Source of the DNA: JACDQM01 sp044373315
Lineage (GTDB): Bacteria; Pseudomonadota; Gammaproteobacteria; Burkholderiales; Burkholderiaceae_C
DNA: 64,000 bases
NCBI RefSeq assembly: GCF_044373315.1
Contig: NZ_JBILQK010000010.1
Location: 4,741-68,740, forward strand
Direction: 5' to 3'
Shown: positions 1 through 8,252 of the stretch, in pieces
Numbering within the stretch: the stretch's first letter is position 1
How the letters are laid out: every line of letters starts with the position of its first letter
The notes under the pieces: generated by a model
What the model was told of the DNA's origin: nothing
Seen by the model: the letters and a program-made list of their open reading frames with translations, nothing else
Databases searched by the model: none
Program-made: the position numbers and the translations under genes

Positions 1-457
1 TCACCAGCGGCAGGTAGTCCATGCCTTCGGGGACGCCCAGCATGGGCTTCTTCTCGCCCCACTTGAGCGTGGTCCACAGCCAGCCTGCCTTTAGCATCAG
101 TCCGCCGAACAGCGCCACCAGAAGGTGGATCAGAATTTCAAAGTTGCGGCGCAGACGCTCGGGCAGCAGCACGAGCAGCGATTCCAGCCCGATATGCCCG
201 GCGTCCCGCACGCCCACCGCCACGCCCAGCGCGGTGACGTAAAGCACCAGCAGCATGGCCAGCGCTTCGGCCCAGGTGGGCGTGTCGTTGAACAGATAGC
301 GGCCGATCACCTGGTATTGCACGCACAGCACCACGGCCAGCAGGCCCGCTACCGCCGCCATCAGCGCCAGCTTGGAGAGGCTGGCGCAGAAGCGGGTGAA
401 CAAGCCTGCTGATCGTGTTGCCGGTGCTGTCGTTTCCTTCAGCACCGACGGGCTCAT
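1..457 (-). CDS. TRAP transporter small permease (DctQ-like), 3' end outside window
   Basis: The reverse strand encodes at least 152 residues starting at the ATG at 457 and running off the left edge. It reads as a DctQ small membrane subunit of a tripartite ATP-independent periplasmic (TRAP) transporter: a hydrophobic helix (VAGLLAVVLCVQYQVIG), the typical RYLFNDTPTWAEALA stretch, a second hydrophobic segment, and a GHIGLE motif. The start overlaps the stop of the upstream binding-protein gene in an ATGA, so the two are translationally coupled. The large permease (DctM) presumably follows beyond the edge. With uronate dehydrogenase and a lactonase in the same operon, the likely substrate is a uronate such as galacturonate; this is inference. 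Confidence 0.85.
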   Translation of the reverse strand, partial: MSPSVLKETTAPATRSAGLFTRFCASLSKLALMAAVAGLLAVVLCVQYQVIGRYLFNDTPTWAEALAMLLVLYVTALGVAVGVRDAGHIGLESLLVLLPERLRRNFEILIHLLVALFGGLMLKAGWLWTTLKWGEKKPMLGVPEGMDYLPLV

Positions 458-1434
458 TTGGTGTCCTGGATGGTCTTGACCAGGCGCTGCAGGTCAGGCG
501 TGGTCATGAACCTGGCATAGACCGGTGCCATCACCGCCTGGAAGGACGCCTTGTCGACGTCGATGATCTCGGCCCCGCCCGCCTTCACCGCGGCCATGGA
601 CTTGGCTTCCTGTTCGTCCCACTTCTTGCGCTGGAAGGCCACCGACTCCTTGGCCGCCGCGCGGATCATGTCCTGCTCGGCCTTGCTCAGCTTGTCGAAC
701 ACCAGTTTGCTCATCAGCAGCATCTCCGGCGCCATCGAGTGCTCGGTCCTGGACAGGAACTTGACCGCCTCGAAATGCTTGAAGCCTTCGTAGGATGGCA
801 CATTGTTCTCGGCTGCGTCGATCAGGCCGGTTTTCAGCCCGGTGTAGACCTCGCCGATCGGCATCGGCGTGGCATTGGCGCCCATGGCGCCGATCAGCGC
901 CACCCACAGGTCCGACTGCTGCACGCGGATCTTCATGCCCTTGGCATCGGCCACGGTCTTGACGGGCTTGCGGCCGTAGATCGAGCGCGCACCGCTGTCG
1001 TAGTAGGCCAGGCCGATGAAGCCCTGGGGCTCGCAGCTCTTCAGGATCTCTTCGCCAGCCGGGCCGTCCAGGCTCTTGCGCATGTGCTCCACCGAGCGGA
1101 ACAGGAAGGGCATGGTCGGCACCTGCGTCTTGGCGCAGATGGCATTCATCGGGCTGATATTCACCCGCGTCATCTCCAGGGCGCCGATCTTGACCTGGTC
1201 GATGGTTTCCTTCTCGCTGCCCAGCGCGCCCTTGTTGAAGACCTTGGTCGTGAACTTGCCGCCACTGCGCTGGCTCAGCAGTTCGCCCATATGGCGGACG
1301 GCAGCCACGGTGGGGTAGTCATCGCTGTTGTGCACGTCGGCCGAGCGCAGTTGCATCGCGCTGGCGCCCTGGCCCAGTGCGGCCAGCGCTGCGGCGATCA
1401 GGCCTGTGGTCAATGTCAAACGGGGTCGGTTCAT
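454..1434 (-). CDS. TRAP transporter substrate-binding protein (DctP family)
   Basis: This 326-residue periplasmic binding protein captures the TRAP substrate. I chose the ATG at 1434 because it puts a Sec signal peptide at the N-terminus (MNRPRLTLTTGLIAAALAAL, cleavage after GASA); the longer reading frame adds a non-hydrophobic leader. Family features include the central YDSGARSIYGRKPV segment, the KIRVQQS strand with the Arg that usually contacts the substrate carboxylate, and GEVYTGLKTGLIDAAENN. A GGAGAC ribosome site lies just upstream. It follows the lactonase gene with a 22-bp gap and overlaps the DctQ start. The neighbours suggest uronate or small acidic sugar uptake, but the exact ligand cannot be read from sequence. 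Confidence 0.93.
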   Translation of the reverse strand: MNRPRLTLTTGLIAAALAALGQGASAMQLRSADVHNSDDYPTVAAVRHMGELLSQRSGGKFTTKVFNKGALGSEKETIDQVKIGALEMTRVNISPMNAICAKTQVPTMPFLFRSVEHMRKSLDGPAGEEILKSCEPQGFIGLAYYDSGARSIYGRKPVKTVADAKGMKIRVQQSDLWVALIGAMGANATPMPIGEVYTGLKTGLIDAAENNVPSYEGFKHFEAVKFLSRTEHSMAPEMLLMSKLVFDKLSKAEQDMIRAAAKESVAFQRKKWDEQEAKSMAAVKAGGAEIIDVDKASFQAVMAPVYARFMTTPDLQRLVKTIQDTK

Positions 1435-1456
1435 GGGTGTCTCCTCGCAGGGTTTG

Positions 1457-2389
1457 TCAGTCATCGTGTGAGAAGGGCTGGCGTCCACCCGCGAAGGGGG
1501 TCTCCGCCAGGCCCGTGACCCCCGGACGCAGCGCAAACAGCGCGCCGTCCAGCGGGGTCGCAGACAAACCAGGGCCTGCAGGGCACATGGTCGTGATCAG
1601 CAGCGTGCCGAGGTCCGGCCCGCCAAAAGCGCACATGGTGGGCTTGGCCACCGGCAAGTCGATGCGTCGGTCCAGCACGCCGGCCGGCGTGTAGCGCAGC
1701 ACGGCCGCGCCGTCGTTGGCGCAGATCCAGTAGCCGCCGTCGGCGTCCACCGCCGCGCCGTCCGGCCGGCCGCAGGCGAGGCGATCGATGAAGGGCTGCG
1801 GTGCTGCAGCCTGGCCCGTGGCCGGGTCGTAGTCGCAGACCCAGACCCGGGCCTGCGAGCGATGCGAGTCGCTGAAGTACAGACGCGCGCCATCCGGACT
1901 GAAGGCCAGGCCGTTGGGGATCAACATCTGCTCGCGCAGGGCCGGCTGCCAGCTGGCGTGTTCGCCCTCGAGCTGCAAGCGCGCCAGCCGCCCGCGCGCG
2001 GGCGACTCATCCGGGTTCAGAGCCATGCTGCCGACCCAGAAGCGCCCCTGGCGGTCGCAGCGGCCATCGTTGAAGCGCATGTCCGCGCCATACGGGGCGT
2101 CGGCCACGCGGCGACCCGTCCAACGCCCTTGGGGCAGCAGGCTCAGCAGCTGCACGCCATCGCTCAGCGCCACCAGCAACTCACCGGCTTGCGAGCCCAA
2201 GGCGATGCAGCCGGGTGGGTTCGGCATCTCCCAGCTTTGTGCGGCTGCGGCCGTGCCGTCGTGGCGCCACAGGCGTCGGGCACTGATGTCCACCCAGTAG
2301 AAGGCCTGCTCCAGCGCCGACCACAGCGGGCTCTCGGCCAGCGCGCTGGGGCCTTGCCACCAGAGCTCGGGGTGGGCGCTCAGGTTCAT
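1457..2389 (-). CDS. SMP-30/gluconolaconase-type sugar lactonase
   Basis: This 310-residue cytoplasmic protein belongs to the SMP-30/gluconolactonase/LRE beta-propeller family, which hydrolyses aldonolactones and aldarolactones using one divalent metal. Metal and substrate positions are recognisable: the Glu in ALAESPLW near residue 18, the Asn in FNDGRCD, NGLAFSPDG and the Asp in YFSDSHRS. The ATG at 2389 was chosen because it overlaps the stop of the upstream uronate dehydrogenase (ATGA) and gives the usual family N-terminus. In oxidative uronate catabolism the dehydrogenase makes galactaro- or glucarolactone and a lactonase opens it, so this is the likely partner enzyme. A gluconolactonase activity is possible too. 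Confidence 0.9.
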   Translation of the reverse strand: MNLSAHPELWWQGPSALAESPLWSALEQAFYWVDISARRLWRHDGTAAAAQSWEMPNPPGCIALGSQAGELLVALSDGVQLLSLLPQGRWTGRRVADAPYGADMRFNDGRCDRQGRFWVGSMALNPDESPARGRLARLQLEGEHASWQPALREQMLIPNGLAFSPDGARLYFSDSHRSQARVWVCDYDPATGQAAAPQPFIDRLACGRPDGAAVDADGGYWICANDGAAVLRYTPAGVLDRRIDLPVAKPTMCAFGGPDLGTLLITTMCPAGPGLSATPLDGALFALRPGVTGLAETPFAGGRQPFSHDD

Positions 2390-3246
2390 GGCTGGCGCTC
2401 GAACGGACCCAGGCCCAGGAAACTGCCGCCCTGCAGCCGCGCCATCGGCGAATCGGCCGGCTGGCCGAGCTGCTGGACCTGCTCGCGCCAGGCCTCGGCG
2501 CTGTCCTGCGGGCGGTAGCCCAGCTGCGCCCAACCGGCCTCACTCCACCAGCGTGCCGGATTGGCCGAAACACCGTAGACCGTCAGGCAGCCCACGTCCT
2601 TGGCGCTCAGCGCCGCCAGCACCAGACGTTCCAGATCGCCGAAGCTCAGCCAGGTTGACAGTGCGCGCCGGTCTTGCGGCTCGGCCGCCACCGTTCCCAG
2701 CCGTAGGCAGACGCTCTCGATGCCGTAGCGGTCCCAGTAGAGCTGCGCCATCTGTTCTGCGAAAAGCTTGCTGACGCCGTAATAGCCATCGGGCCGCGGC
2801 AGATCGGCCGGTCCGATGGACTGACCTTGTGCATAGCAGCCGCTGACGTGGTTGGAGCTGGCCAGCACGATGCGCCGCGTGCCTGCCAGTCGGGCGGCTT
2901 CATACAGGTGGAAGACGCCGCGGATATTGGCTTCGCAGATCGGCTCGAACGGGCTTTCCACGGCCACGCCGCCCAGATGCACGACTGCGGCCACGCCCTG
3001 CAGCAGCGACTCCATCGCCGTGCGGTCAGCCAGCTCGCAGGGGCTCTCCTGCTCATGCGTGCCGGCGGGCTGGGCAAACGCGGCCCGGTCGCTCAGGCGC
3101 AGCGCGGCATAGGGCTGGCCACCACCGCACAGCCGCCCCAGGGGCAAGCGCAGAACGCAGCCCAGCGCACCGGCCGCACCGGTCAGCAGCAGGGCTTGGG
3201 TGGCAGCGTCGGTTAGGGTGTCGGGCGTGTCAGGAGCCATACGCAT
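2386..3246 (-). CDS. udh: NAD-dependent uronate dehydrogenase
   Basis: This 286-residue extended SDR/NAD-dependent epimerase-like enzyme probably oxidises D-galacturonate or D-glucuronate to the aldarolactone. Visible motifs are the dinucleotide loop TGAAGALG near residue 22, VVHLGG, the ASSNHVSG strand, and the catalytic YYGVSK (YxxxK) near residue 155. Length and motif order fit known bacterial uronate dehydrogenases of about 265-285 residues. A second ATG two codons in could be the true start; neither has a strong ribosome site. It leads the leftward operon udh-lactonase-dctP-dctQ and diverges from kdgK, sharing an 87-bp promoter region with a KdgR-like palindrome. Confidence 0.88.
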   Translation of the reverse strand: MRMAPDTPDTLTDAATQALLLTGAAGALGCVLRLPLGRLCGGGQPYAALRLSDRAAFAQPAGTHEQESPCELADRTAMESLLQGVAAVVHLGGVAVESPFEPICEANIRGVFHLYEAARLAGTRRIVLASSNHVSGCYAQGQSIGPADLPRPDGYYGVSKLFAEQMAQLYWDRYGIESVCLRLGTVAAEPQDRRALSTWLSFGDLERLVLAALSAKDVGCLTVYGVSANPARWWSEAGWAQLGYRPQDSAEAWREQVQQLGQPADSPMARLQGGSFLGLGPFERQP

Positions 3247-3300
3247 TCAGGAACTCAGGGTGAGTGCTGTTTCAAAAAGAGTGCTCATGAGATGAGAATA

Positions 3301-3319
3301 ACGAAACAGCGTTTCAATT
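3301..3319. promoter_or_regulatory. Putative KdgR-type operator between udh and kdgK
   Basis: A perfect inverted repeat, GAAAC-AGC-GTTTC, lies at 3303-3315 with AT-rich flanks, 15 bp before the kdgK start and 54 bp from the udh start. KdgR-type IclR operators are AT-rich palindromes built on TGAAAC/GTTTCA half sites. A similar palindrome is in front of kduI/kdgF at 11805-11823, and an IclR regulator ends the locus. A further TGTTTCA half-site is at 3268-3274. Its position allows control of both divergent operons; binding is inferred. Confidence 0.6.
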
Positions 3320-3333
3320 AGATAAGGGCTTTC

Positions 3334-4287
3334 ATGGGGGCGACGCAACACAAGGTGGTTTTGCTCGGCGAATGCATGCTGGAGCTGCAGGGCCAGGCCT
3401 TCGGCACGCTGACCCAGGCCTATGGCGGCGACACCTTCAACACAGCGGTTTATCTGGCGCGCTGCGGGCGGGCGGCTGGCATCGAGGTCAGCTATGCCAC
3501 GGCGCTCGGCGACGATCCGCTGAGCGAGGGCCTGCTGCAGCGCTGGCAGGCGCAGGGCCTGGACTTGAGTTTGGTGCAGCGCATCCCGGGCAAGTTGCCG
3601 GGGATGTACATGATCGAACTAGACGAGCGCGGCGAACGCAGCTTCCACTTCTGGCGCGAATCCAGCGCGGCACGGCTGTACTTCGATGCGGCGCAGACGC
3701 CGCTGGAGGCGTGCAGCCCCGAGTTCGGCACCTTCTATCTGAGCGGCATCAGCCTGGCCATCCTGTCGCCGCTGGCGCGCGAGCGGGTCTATGCGCTGAT
3801 GGCATCGATGCGCGCACTGGGCGCGCAGGTGGTGTTCGACAACAATTACCGGCCACGCCTGTGGCCGGACCTGCTGACGGCAAGGACCTGCTTCAACCGC
3901 GCTTTTCATTCGGCCACGATCGCCCTGGTGACGGCCGACGACCATCAGGCCGTGATGGGCCTGGGCTCGCTGGACGAGGCCGTGGCCCACGCGCAGCAGC
4001 TGGCTCCGCCGGAGATCCTGATCAAGCGCGGCGCCGCTTCGACCCTGCTGCGCCAAGCCGGCCACAGCGATTGGCAGGAAGCGGCGACAGTGAGCGTGCC
4101 CAACGTGGTGGACACCACAGCGGCGGGAGACTCCTTCGCCGCCGGCTATCTGAGCCGTCGCCTGCTCGGCGCGGATGCGCTGTCCGCGGCAGAGTTCGGC
4201 AACCGCCTGGCGGCGCGCGTGATCCAGCACCGCGGTGCGGTGATCGCGCCTGAGCTGATGCAGGACCTGGTCCAGGACTCCGCGTGA
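3334..4287 (+). CDS. kdgK: 2-keto-3-deoxygluconate kinase (PfkB family)
   Basis: This 317-residue PfkB-family kinase should phosphorylate 2-keto-3-deoxygluconate (KDG) with ATP to KDPG, the last pectin-specific step before the Entner-Doudoroff aldolase. The N-terminal substrate region VVLLGECMLEL and AYGGDTFNTAVYLAR is typical of KdgK; FDNNYRPRLWP is the shared central motif; DTTAAGDSFAAGYL near residue 255 is PfkB signature 2 with the catalytic Asp. It begins a rightward pair with the PL1 lyase, whose GTG start overlaps the kdgK stop. The aldolase gene is not in this window. Confidence 0.93.
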   Translation: MGATQHKVVLLGECMLELQGQAFGTLTQAYGGDTFNTAVYLARCGRAAGIEVSYATALGDDPLSEGLLQRWQAQGLDLSLVQRIPGKLPGMYMIELDERGERSFHFWRESSAARLYFDAAQTPLEACSPEFGTFYLSGISLAILSPLARERVYALMASMRALGAQVVFDNNYRPRLWPDLLTARTCFNRAFHSATIALVTADDHQAVMGLGSLDEAVAHAQQLAPPEILIKRGAASTLLRQAGHSDWQEAATVSVPNVVDTTAAGDSFAAGYLSRRLLGADALSAAEFGNRLAARVIQHRGAVIAPELMQDLVQDSA

Positions 4288-5594
4288 AGAACGCACTGCT
4301 TTTCGGCTTGGCGGCCTTGCTGTGTTCGGAGGTCTTTGGCCAAACCCTCAACCGCGCCACTTACGAGCACCCCGGCTGGGCCCAGACCAGTGGCGGCCGG
4401 GGCGGCGCACTGATCCGTGTCACAAGCCTGGCGGCCAGCGGACCCGGTTCGCTTCGAGCCGCCTTGGAGGCGCCAGGGCCGCGCATCGTGGTGTTCGAGG
4501 TCGGTGGCGTGATCGACCTGGCGGGCGCCTCGCTGCGCATCCGCGAGGGCCGGCTCACCGTGGCCGGGCAGACTGCGCCCGATCCGGGCATCACGCTGAT
4601 CAAGGGCGAGCTGGAGGTGGCGGCCGCGGACGTGATCATCCAGCACCTGATGGTCCGCCCCGGCGAGTACGGCCGTGCCAAGAAGAGCGGTGGCGACCAT
4701 GATGGGCTGAGCACCGGCGCCGGTGCCGCACGCGTGATCGTCGACCATTGCAGCTTCTCCTGGGCGACCGACGAGAACCTGTCCATCGGGGGGCCGCGCT
4801 TCCAGGGTGAGACGCCTGCGGACTGGCGCCGCAACACCTCGCATCAGATCACCTACAGTCACAACCTGATCTACGAGGGCCTGGCGAACTCGGTGCATCC
4901 GAAAGGCGAGCATTCCAAGGGCACGCTCGTGCATGACAACGCCAGCCAGGTGCTGCTGTACGGCAATCTTTACGCCTCCAATCAGGAGCGCAATGCGCTG
5001 TTCAAGGGCGGCGTGCACGCGGCCATGGTCAACAACCTGATCTACAACCCGGGTGCGCGCGCGGTGCACTACAACCTGGTTGCACATGAATGGTCTGGCC
5101 GCGAGCCGCAGACCGGCCAGCTGAGTCTGGTCGCCAATGCCTACCGCCAGGGCCCTGACACGCGCGCTGGCTTGCCGCTGTTCACGCTGGGCGGCCAGGG
5201 TGATGTGGCGCTGCATCTGCGGGGCAACTTGGCGGTCGACGCGCAGGGCCAGGCGCTGCCGATGACAGGCGGCTACACCAGCGGCTCCGCGCGCATCCTG
5301 GCGACCGAGACACCCAATCTGCCGGCCGGCCTGCGCTGGATCGCGGCTGAGCGTCTTGAGCAGGAGTTGCCGCTGGCGGTCGGCGCACGGCCCTGGGCGC
5401 GCGATCCGATCGACTTCAAGCTGCTGTCCGATGTGGCCGAGGGTCGCGGCAAGATCATCGATTCCGAGTTGGAGAACGCGCAGGGCTATCCGCAGTACGC
5501 GCCGACGCGGCGGGCCTTCGATCCCAATGACTGGAACCTGGACGATATGAGCCCGCGGGCAGGCTGGGATTCATTGTTCCGAAACGGGCGTTGA
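4284..5594 (+). CDS. Secreted pectate lyase, polysaccharide lyase family 1
   Basis: This 436-residue exported lyase should cleave polygalacturonate by beta-elimination. It starts at a GTG overlapping the kdgK stop (GTGA), followed by a Sec signal (MKNALLFGLAALLCSEVFG). The body is a right-handed parallel beta-helix of PL1: TSGGRGGALIRVTSL, PGSLRAAL, TVAGQTAPDPGITL, then DHCSFSWATDENLS with the calcium-binding region, QITYSHNLIYEGL, and the NLYASNQERNALFKGG segment that carries the usual catalytic Arg. The 3' end overlaps the convergent YgjV-like gene by 24 bp. Among PL1 subgroups it resembles the long GGRGG...GQTAPD class rather than plant-type lyases. Confidence 0.9.
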   Translation: MKNALLFGLAALLCSEVFGQTLNRATYEHPGWAQTSGGRGGALIRVTSLAASGPGSLRAALEAPGPRIVVFEVGGVIDLAGASLRIREGRLTVAGQTAPDPGITLIKGELEVAAADVIIQHLMVRPGEYGRAKKSGGDHDGLSTGAGAARVIVDHCSFSWATDENLSIGGPRFQGETPADWRRNTSHQITYSHNLIYEGLANSVHPKGEHSKGTLVHDNASQVLLYGNLYASNQERNALFKGGVHAAMVNNLIYNPGARAVHYNLVAHEWSGREPQTGQLSLVANAYRQGPDTRAGLPLFTLGGQGDVALHLRGNLAVDAQGQALPMTGGYTSGSARILATETPNLPAGLRWIAAERLEQELPLAVGARPWARDPIDFKLLSDVAEGRGKIIDSELENAQGYPQYAPTRRAFDPNDWNLDDMSPRAGWDSLFRNGR

Positions 5595-6110
5595 TGCTGC
5601 TGCCCCGGCCGGCCTGCGCCACAGCCGCCAGATGGTCCAGCCATTTGTCAGCAGCAGCGTGGCTTCCAGCAGCGTGCCACCTATCGAGCCGACGAGCAGG
5701 TTGTTTAGCAACCACAGCGCGGTGCCGCACAGCATCAGCAGGCGCATGCGCAGGCCCTGCAGAAAAAACAAGGCCGTGGTGCCGATGCACGAGGCCAGGA
5801 TGGGCAGCAGCGAGACCCAGCCCTGGTACAGCCAGGCGCCCAAGGCCAGGCTCAGGCCAATAAAGAACAGGCCGACGGCCGGCGTGCGGGCGCGCATCGC
5901 CGCCACCGAGCGGGCAAGAGAAACCAGGTTGCTGGCCACCGCCGTGGGATGGCCCAGCAAGGCGAAGTGCAGCACATAGGCCAGGCACTCCAACGCCATG
6001 AACAGCTTGAAGCGCCGGTCATCGGTCTGCGCAAAGCAGGCCACGCCGAAGACGAAGGCCAGATAGCCGAAACCCTGGGCAGGCGAAAGCAGGAAGGAGA
6101 GGTCGGGCAT
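5571..6110 (-). CDS. YgjV-family inner membrane protein
   Basis: This is a 179-residue polytopic protein of the YgjV family, whose function is unknown. About five to six hydrophobic helices are visible, including GFGYLAFVFGVACFAQ, FKLFMALECLAYVLHFALLG, AVGLFFIGLSLALGAWL and MLCGTALWLLNNLLVGSIGG, with the family feature FKLFMALE. I chose the ATG at 6110 because the upstream extension is arginine- and serine-rich and unlike the family. It runs leftward between the two pectin enzymes and overlaps the lyase gene tail to tail. No sequence feature ties it to pectin use; in enterobacteria YgjV lies in hexuronate gene neighbourhoods, which makes the position here interesting. Confidence 0.8.
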   Translation of the reverse strand: MPDLSFLLSPAQGFGYLAFVFGVACFAQTDDRRFKLFMALECLAYVLHFALLGHPTAVASNLVSLARSVAAMRARTPAVGLFFIGLSLALGAWLYQGWVSLLPILASCIGTTALFFLQGLRMRLLMLCGTALWLLNNLLVGSIGGTLLEATLLLTNGWTIWRLWRRPAGAAASTPVSEQ

Positions 6111-6198
6111 GAAGGACGATGTGAACGAAGCGGCAGACGACGAGGGCATCGGCGCGGCGCGGCAGCGAGAGTCTGCCTCATGCCAGCGGGCTGAGCGG

Positions 6199-7368
6199 AT
6201 GTACCTGCAGCGGCGTCGCCTGCTGGGCGGCGCGGTAGCCGCACTCGCCACGCCGCTGCTCGCGCGTGCTGCCGAGAGCGGCCTGTCGGCCGAGGGCCTG
6301 CCGCCCTTGCATGCCTCGCTGCGCGAGCGCCTGCGTCAGCCGCGCCTGGGCTGGGATGCGGCAGCGGGGCGCCATCAGCTGGCCTGGCGCGAACGGGCAC
6401 TGGCGCGTGCGCGGGCCTTGATGCTGCTGCCGGGCGAGGCCGACACCGATGCCAGCTTCAGCACCCGCAGCCTCGGCGAACAGCCCGTAGCGGGTGGCCT
6501 CGCGCGCCGACTGCTGCTGGAGCAGGGCCCGGGCGGCCCGGCGCCAGCGCTGTTGCTGCTGCCTGCTGGCAAAGGGCCGTTCCCGGCGGTGCTGCTGCTG
6601 CACGACCATGGCGCACGCTTCGACATCGGCAAGGAAAAGTTGATCCGGCCCTGGGACGATGCCGAGCGCGCGCGCAGCGCCGAAGCCTGGGTGGCGCGCT
6701 ACTACGGTGGCCGCTTCCTGGGCGAGGCGCTGCTGCAGCGCGGCTATGCGGTGCTGGCGGTCGATGCGCTGGGCTGGGGCGAACGCTCGCGGCCGGGCTT
6801 CGCACGTGATCACCAGCAGGCGCTGGCGGCCAATCTGCTGAACCTGGGGCAGAGCTGGGCGGCCCTGATCGCCAGTGAGGACCTGCGCGCGCTGCGCTGG
6901 ATGCGCGCACAGCCCGAGATCGATGCGCAGCGGGTGGCGGCGCTCGGATTTTCGATGGGTGGCTTCCGGGCCTGGCAGCTGGCGGCGCTGTCGCAGCAGC
7001 TGGCGGCCTGCGTGGCCAGCCACTGGATGTGCACGCGCGAAGGGCTGATGCGTCCGGGCGGCCATACGCTGCAGGGCCAGTCGGCCTTCGCGATGCTGCA
7101 TCCCGGCCTGGCGGCTGAGCTCGACCATCCGGACGTTGCCGCTCTGGCGGCGCCGCGCCCGCTGCTGATGCACGCCGGCGCTGACGATCCGCTGTTTCCG
7201 CTCGATGCTGTCAGCAGCGCGCTTGAGCGCCTGCGTGCCGTCTGGGCTGCAGATGGCGCCACTGCACAGCTGGACACCCGGCTCTGGCCGGGTGGCCATG
7301 TCTTTGGCCTGGCCCAGCAGAAGGCCGCGCTGGATTGGCTGGACGCGCAACTGTCTCGTCAGCGCTGA
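6199..7368 (+). CDS. Exported alpha/beta hydrolase, probable carbohydrate esterase
   Basis: The protein is an alpha/beta hydrolase of about 389 residues resembling the Abhydrolase_7/acetyl-xylan-esterase-like group. The nucleophile elbow is GFSMGG, the acid lies in GADDPLFP and the His in GGHVFG. The start at 6199 gives a twin-arginine-type signal (MYLQRRRLLGGAVAALATPL, then ARAA). An alternative ATG at 6109 has a very good ribosome site (AGGAAGGAGAGG) and would add 30 residues before the RRR, but its start codon would overlap that of the divergent YgjV-like gene. The setting between pectinases suggests removal of acetyl or feruloyl groups from pectin, which is inference. Confidence 0.8.
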   Translation: MYLQRRRLLGGAVAALATPLLARAAESGLSAEGLPPLHASLRERLRQPRLGWDAAAGRHQLAWRERALARARALMLLPGEADTDASFSTRSLGEQPVAGGLARRLLLEQGPGGPAPALLLLPAGKGPFPAVLLLHDHGARFDIGKEKLIRPWDDAERARSAEAWVARYYGGRFLGEALLQRGYAVLAVDALGWGERSRPGFARDHQQALAANLLNLGQSWAALIASEDLRALRWMRAQPEIDAQRVAALGFSMGGFRAWQLAALSQQLAACVASHWMCTREGLMRPGGHTLQGQSAFAMLHPGLAAELDHPDVAALAAPRPLLMHAGADDPLFPLDAVSSALERLRAVWAADGATAQLDTRLWPGGHVFGLAQQKAALDWLDAQLSRQR

Positions 7369-7382
7369 GTCCCGGTAGCGGC

Positions 7383-8165
7383 TTAGGGGCGCGGCGGCGC
7401 TGCTGGTGTCACTGCTGCCGCCAGCTCGGGGCGCAGTGCCAGCAGGGCCTGCAGCACCAGATCGGCGAACAGGGCCGCGCCCTGCGGGCCGACATGGGTG
7501 TGGTCGAACAGCGTCCGCGCCGGGCCGGCGCGTTCCACCATCCAGGGCGGCGGCACATGCATGGCGCCTGAGGCGGGCGGTGCGATGGCCAAATGATCGG
7601 CCTGTTCGCGGCCCATTGCCTGCACGGCGACGGCGCTGAGCCCGTTCAGGTCGATCACCGGCACCTGCAGCTCGTCCGCCAGCGCCAGCGTGGCTAGTGC
7701 CCAGGGGCGCAGATCGTTCTGCAGCTGGCCTTGCGCATCGAAGCTGCGGCGTGTCAGCGGCGTCAGCAGTAGCACCTCGGCGCCGGCGGCGCGCGCCTCG
7801 CGCACATAGCCGGCCAGATTGGGCTTGAACTCGCTGGCCAGATCGGTCGAGCGGCCGGGCTTGCCGGGCTGGTCGTTGTGGCCGAACTGGATCAGCACCA
7901 GATCGCGCTGGCCGCCTTCGCGCAGCAGCGCCAGCACGCTGGACCAGAGGCCCTCGGCGCGGTAGCTCTTGCTGCTGCGGCCACCCCGCGCGAGGTTCAG
8001 GCACGCCAGTTGGTCCAGGCGTTGGCACAGCGCATTGCCATAGCCGCTGCGCGGCGCCAGCGTTGAGTCACCGACAAGGATCAGGCGTAGGCCCAGGGTC
8101 TGCGCTTGCGCGTCAGGCGCCAGCGCGCTGCCAGCCAGCAGCAGGGCCAGGAGCAGGTTTTTCAT
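7383..8165 (-). CDS. Rhamnogalacturonan acetylesterase-like SGNH hydrolase (CE12)
   Basis: This 260-residue secreted esterase probably removes acetyl groups from rhamnogalacturonan or homogalacturonan. A Sec signal (MKNLLLALLLAGSALAPDAQA) is obtained with the ATG at 8165. All SGNH blocks are present: ILVGDST (Ser), ARGGRSS (Gly), QFGHND (Asn) and the C-terminal DHTHVG (Asp and His). Length and block spacing match the CE12 family. It faces the other hydrolase gene tail to tail (14 bp apart). A strong terminator hairpin separates it from the upstream TonB receptor gene, so it either has its own very short promoter region or depends on read-through. Confidence 0.9.
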   Translation of the reverse strand: MKNLLLALLLAGSALAPDAQAQTLGLRLILVGDSTLAPRSGYGNALCQRLDQLACLNLARGGRSSKSYRAEGLWSSVLALLREGGQRDLVLIQFGHNDQPGKPGRSTDLASEFKPNLAGYVREARAAGAEVLLLTPLTRRSFDAQGQLQNDLRPWALATLALADELQVPVIDLNGLSAVAVQAMGREQADHLAIAPPASGAMHVPPPWMVERAGPARTLFDHTHVGPQGAALFADLVLQALLALRPELAAAVTPAAPPRP

Positions 8166-8199
8166 CGCTCGTCCGTACAAAGGGGTTTGGGTCTTGCAC

Positions 8200-8231
8200 A
8201 AAAAACAGGGCCGCCTGTTGGGCGGCCCTGT
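8200..8231 (-). terminator. Rho-independent terminator after the TonB receptor gene
   Basis: A perfect 11-bp stem (8205-8215 with 8221-8231, arms ACAGGGCCGCC / GGCGGCCCTGT) with a 5-nt loop is followed, reading leftward, by a T-rich run (complement of A6 at 8200-8205). It lies 22 bp beyond the receptor stop codon and 35 bp before the CE12 esterase start. Confidence 0.85.
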
Positions 8232-8252
8232 TGTAGGACTTCAAGCGTTGGC

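Noticed and set aside
415..1518. Long plus-strand frame (367 codons) over dctP and similar long antisense frames under most genes
   Set aside because: High GC keeps the opposite frames open; these translations are His/Arg/Gln-rich, lack family motifs and mirror clear genes on the other strand.
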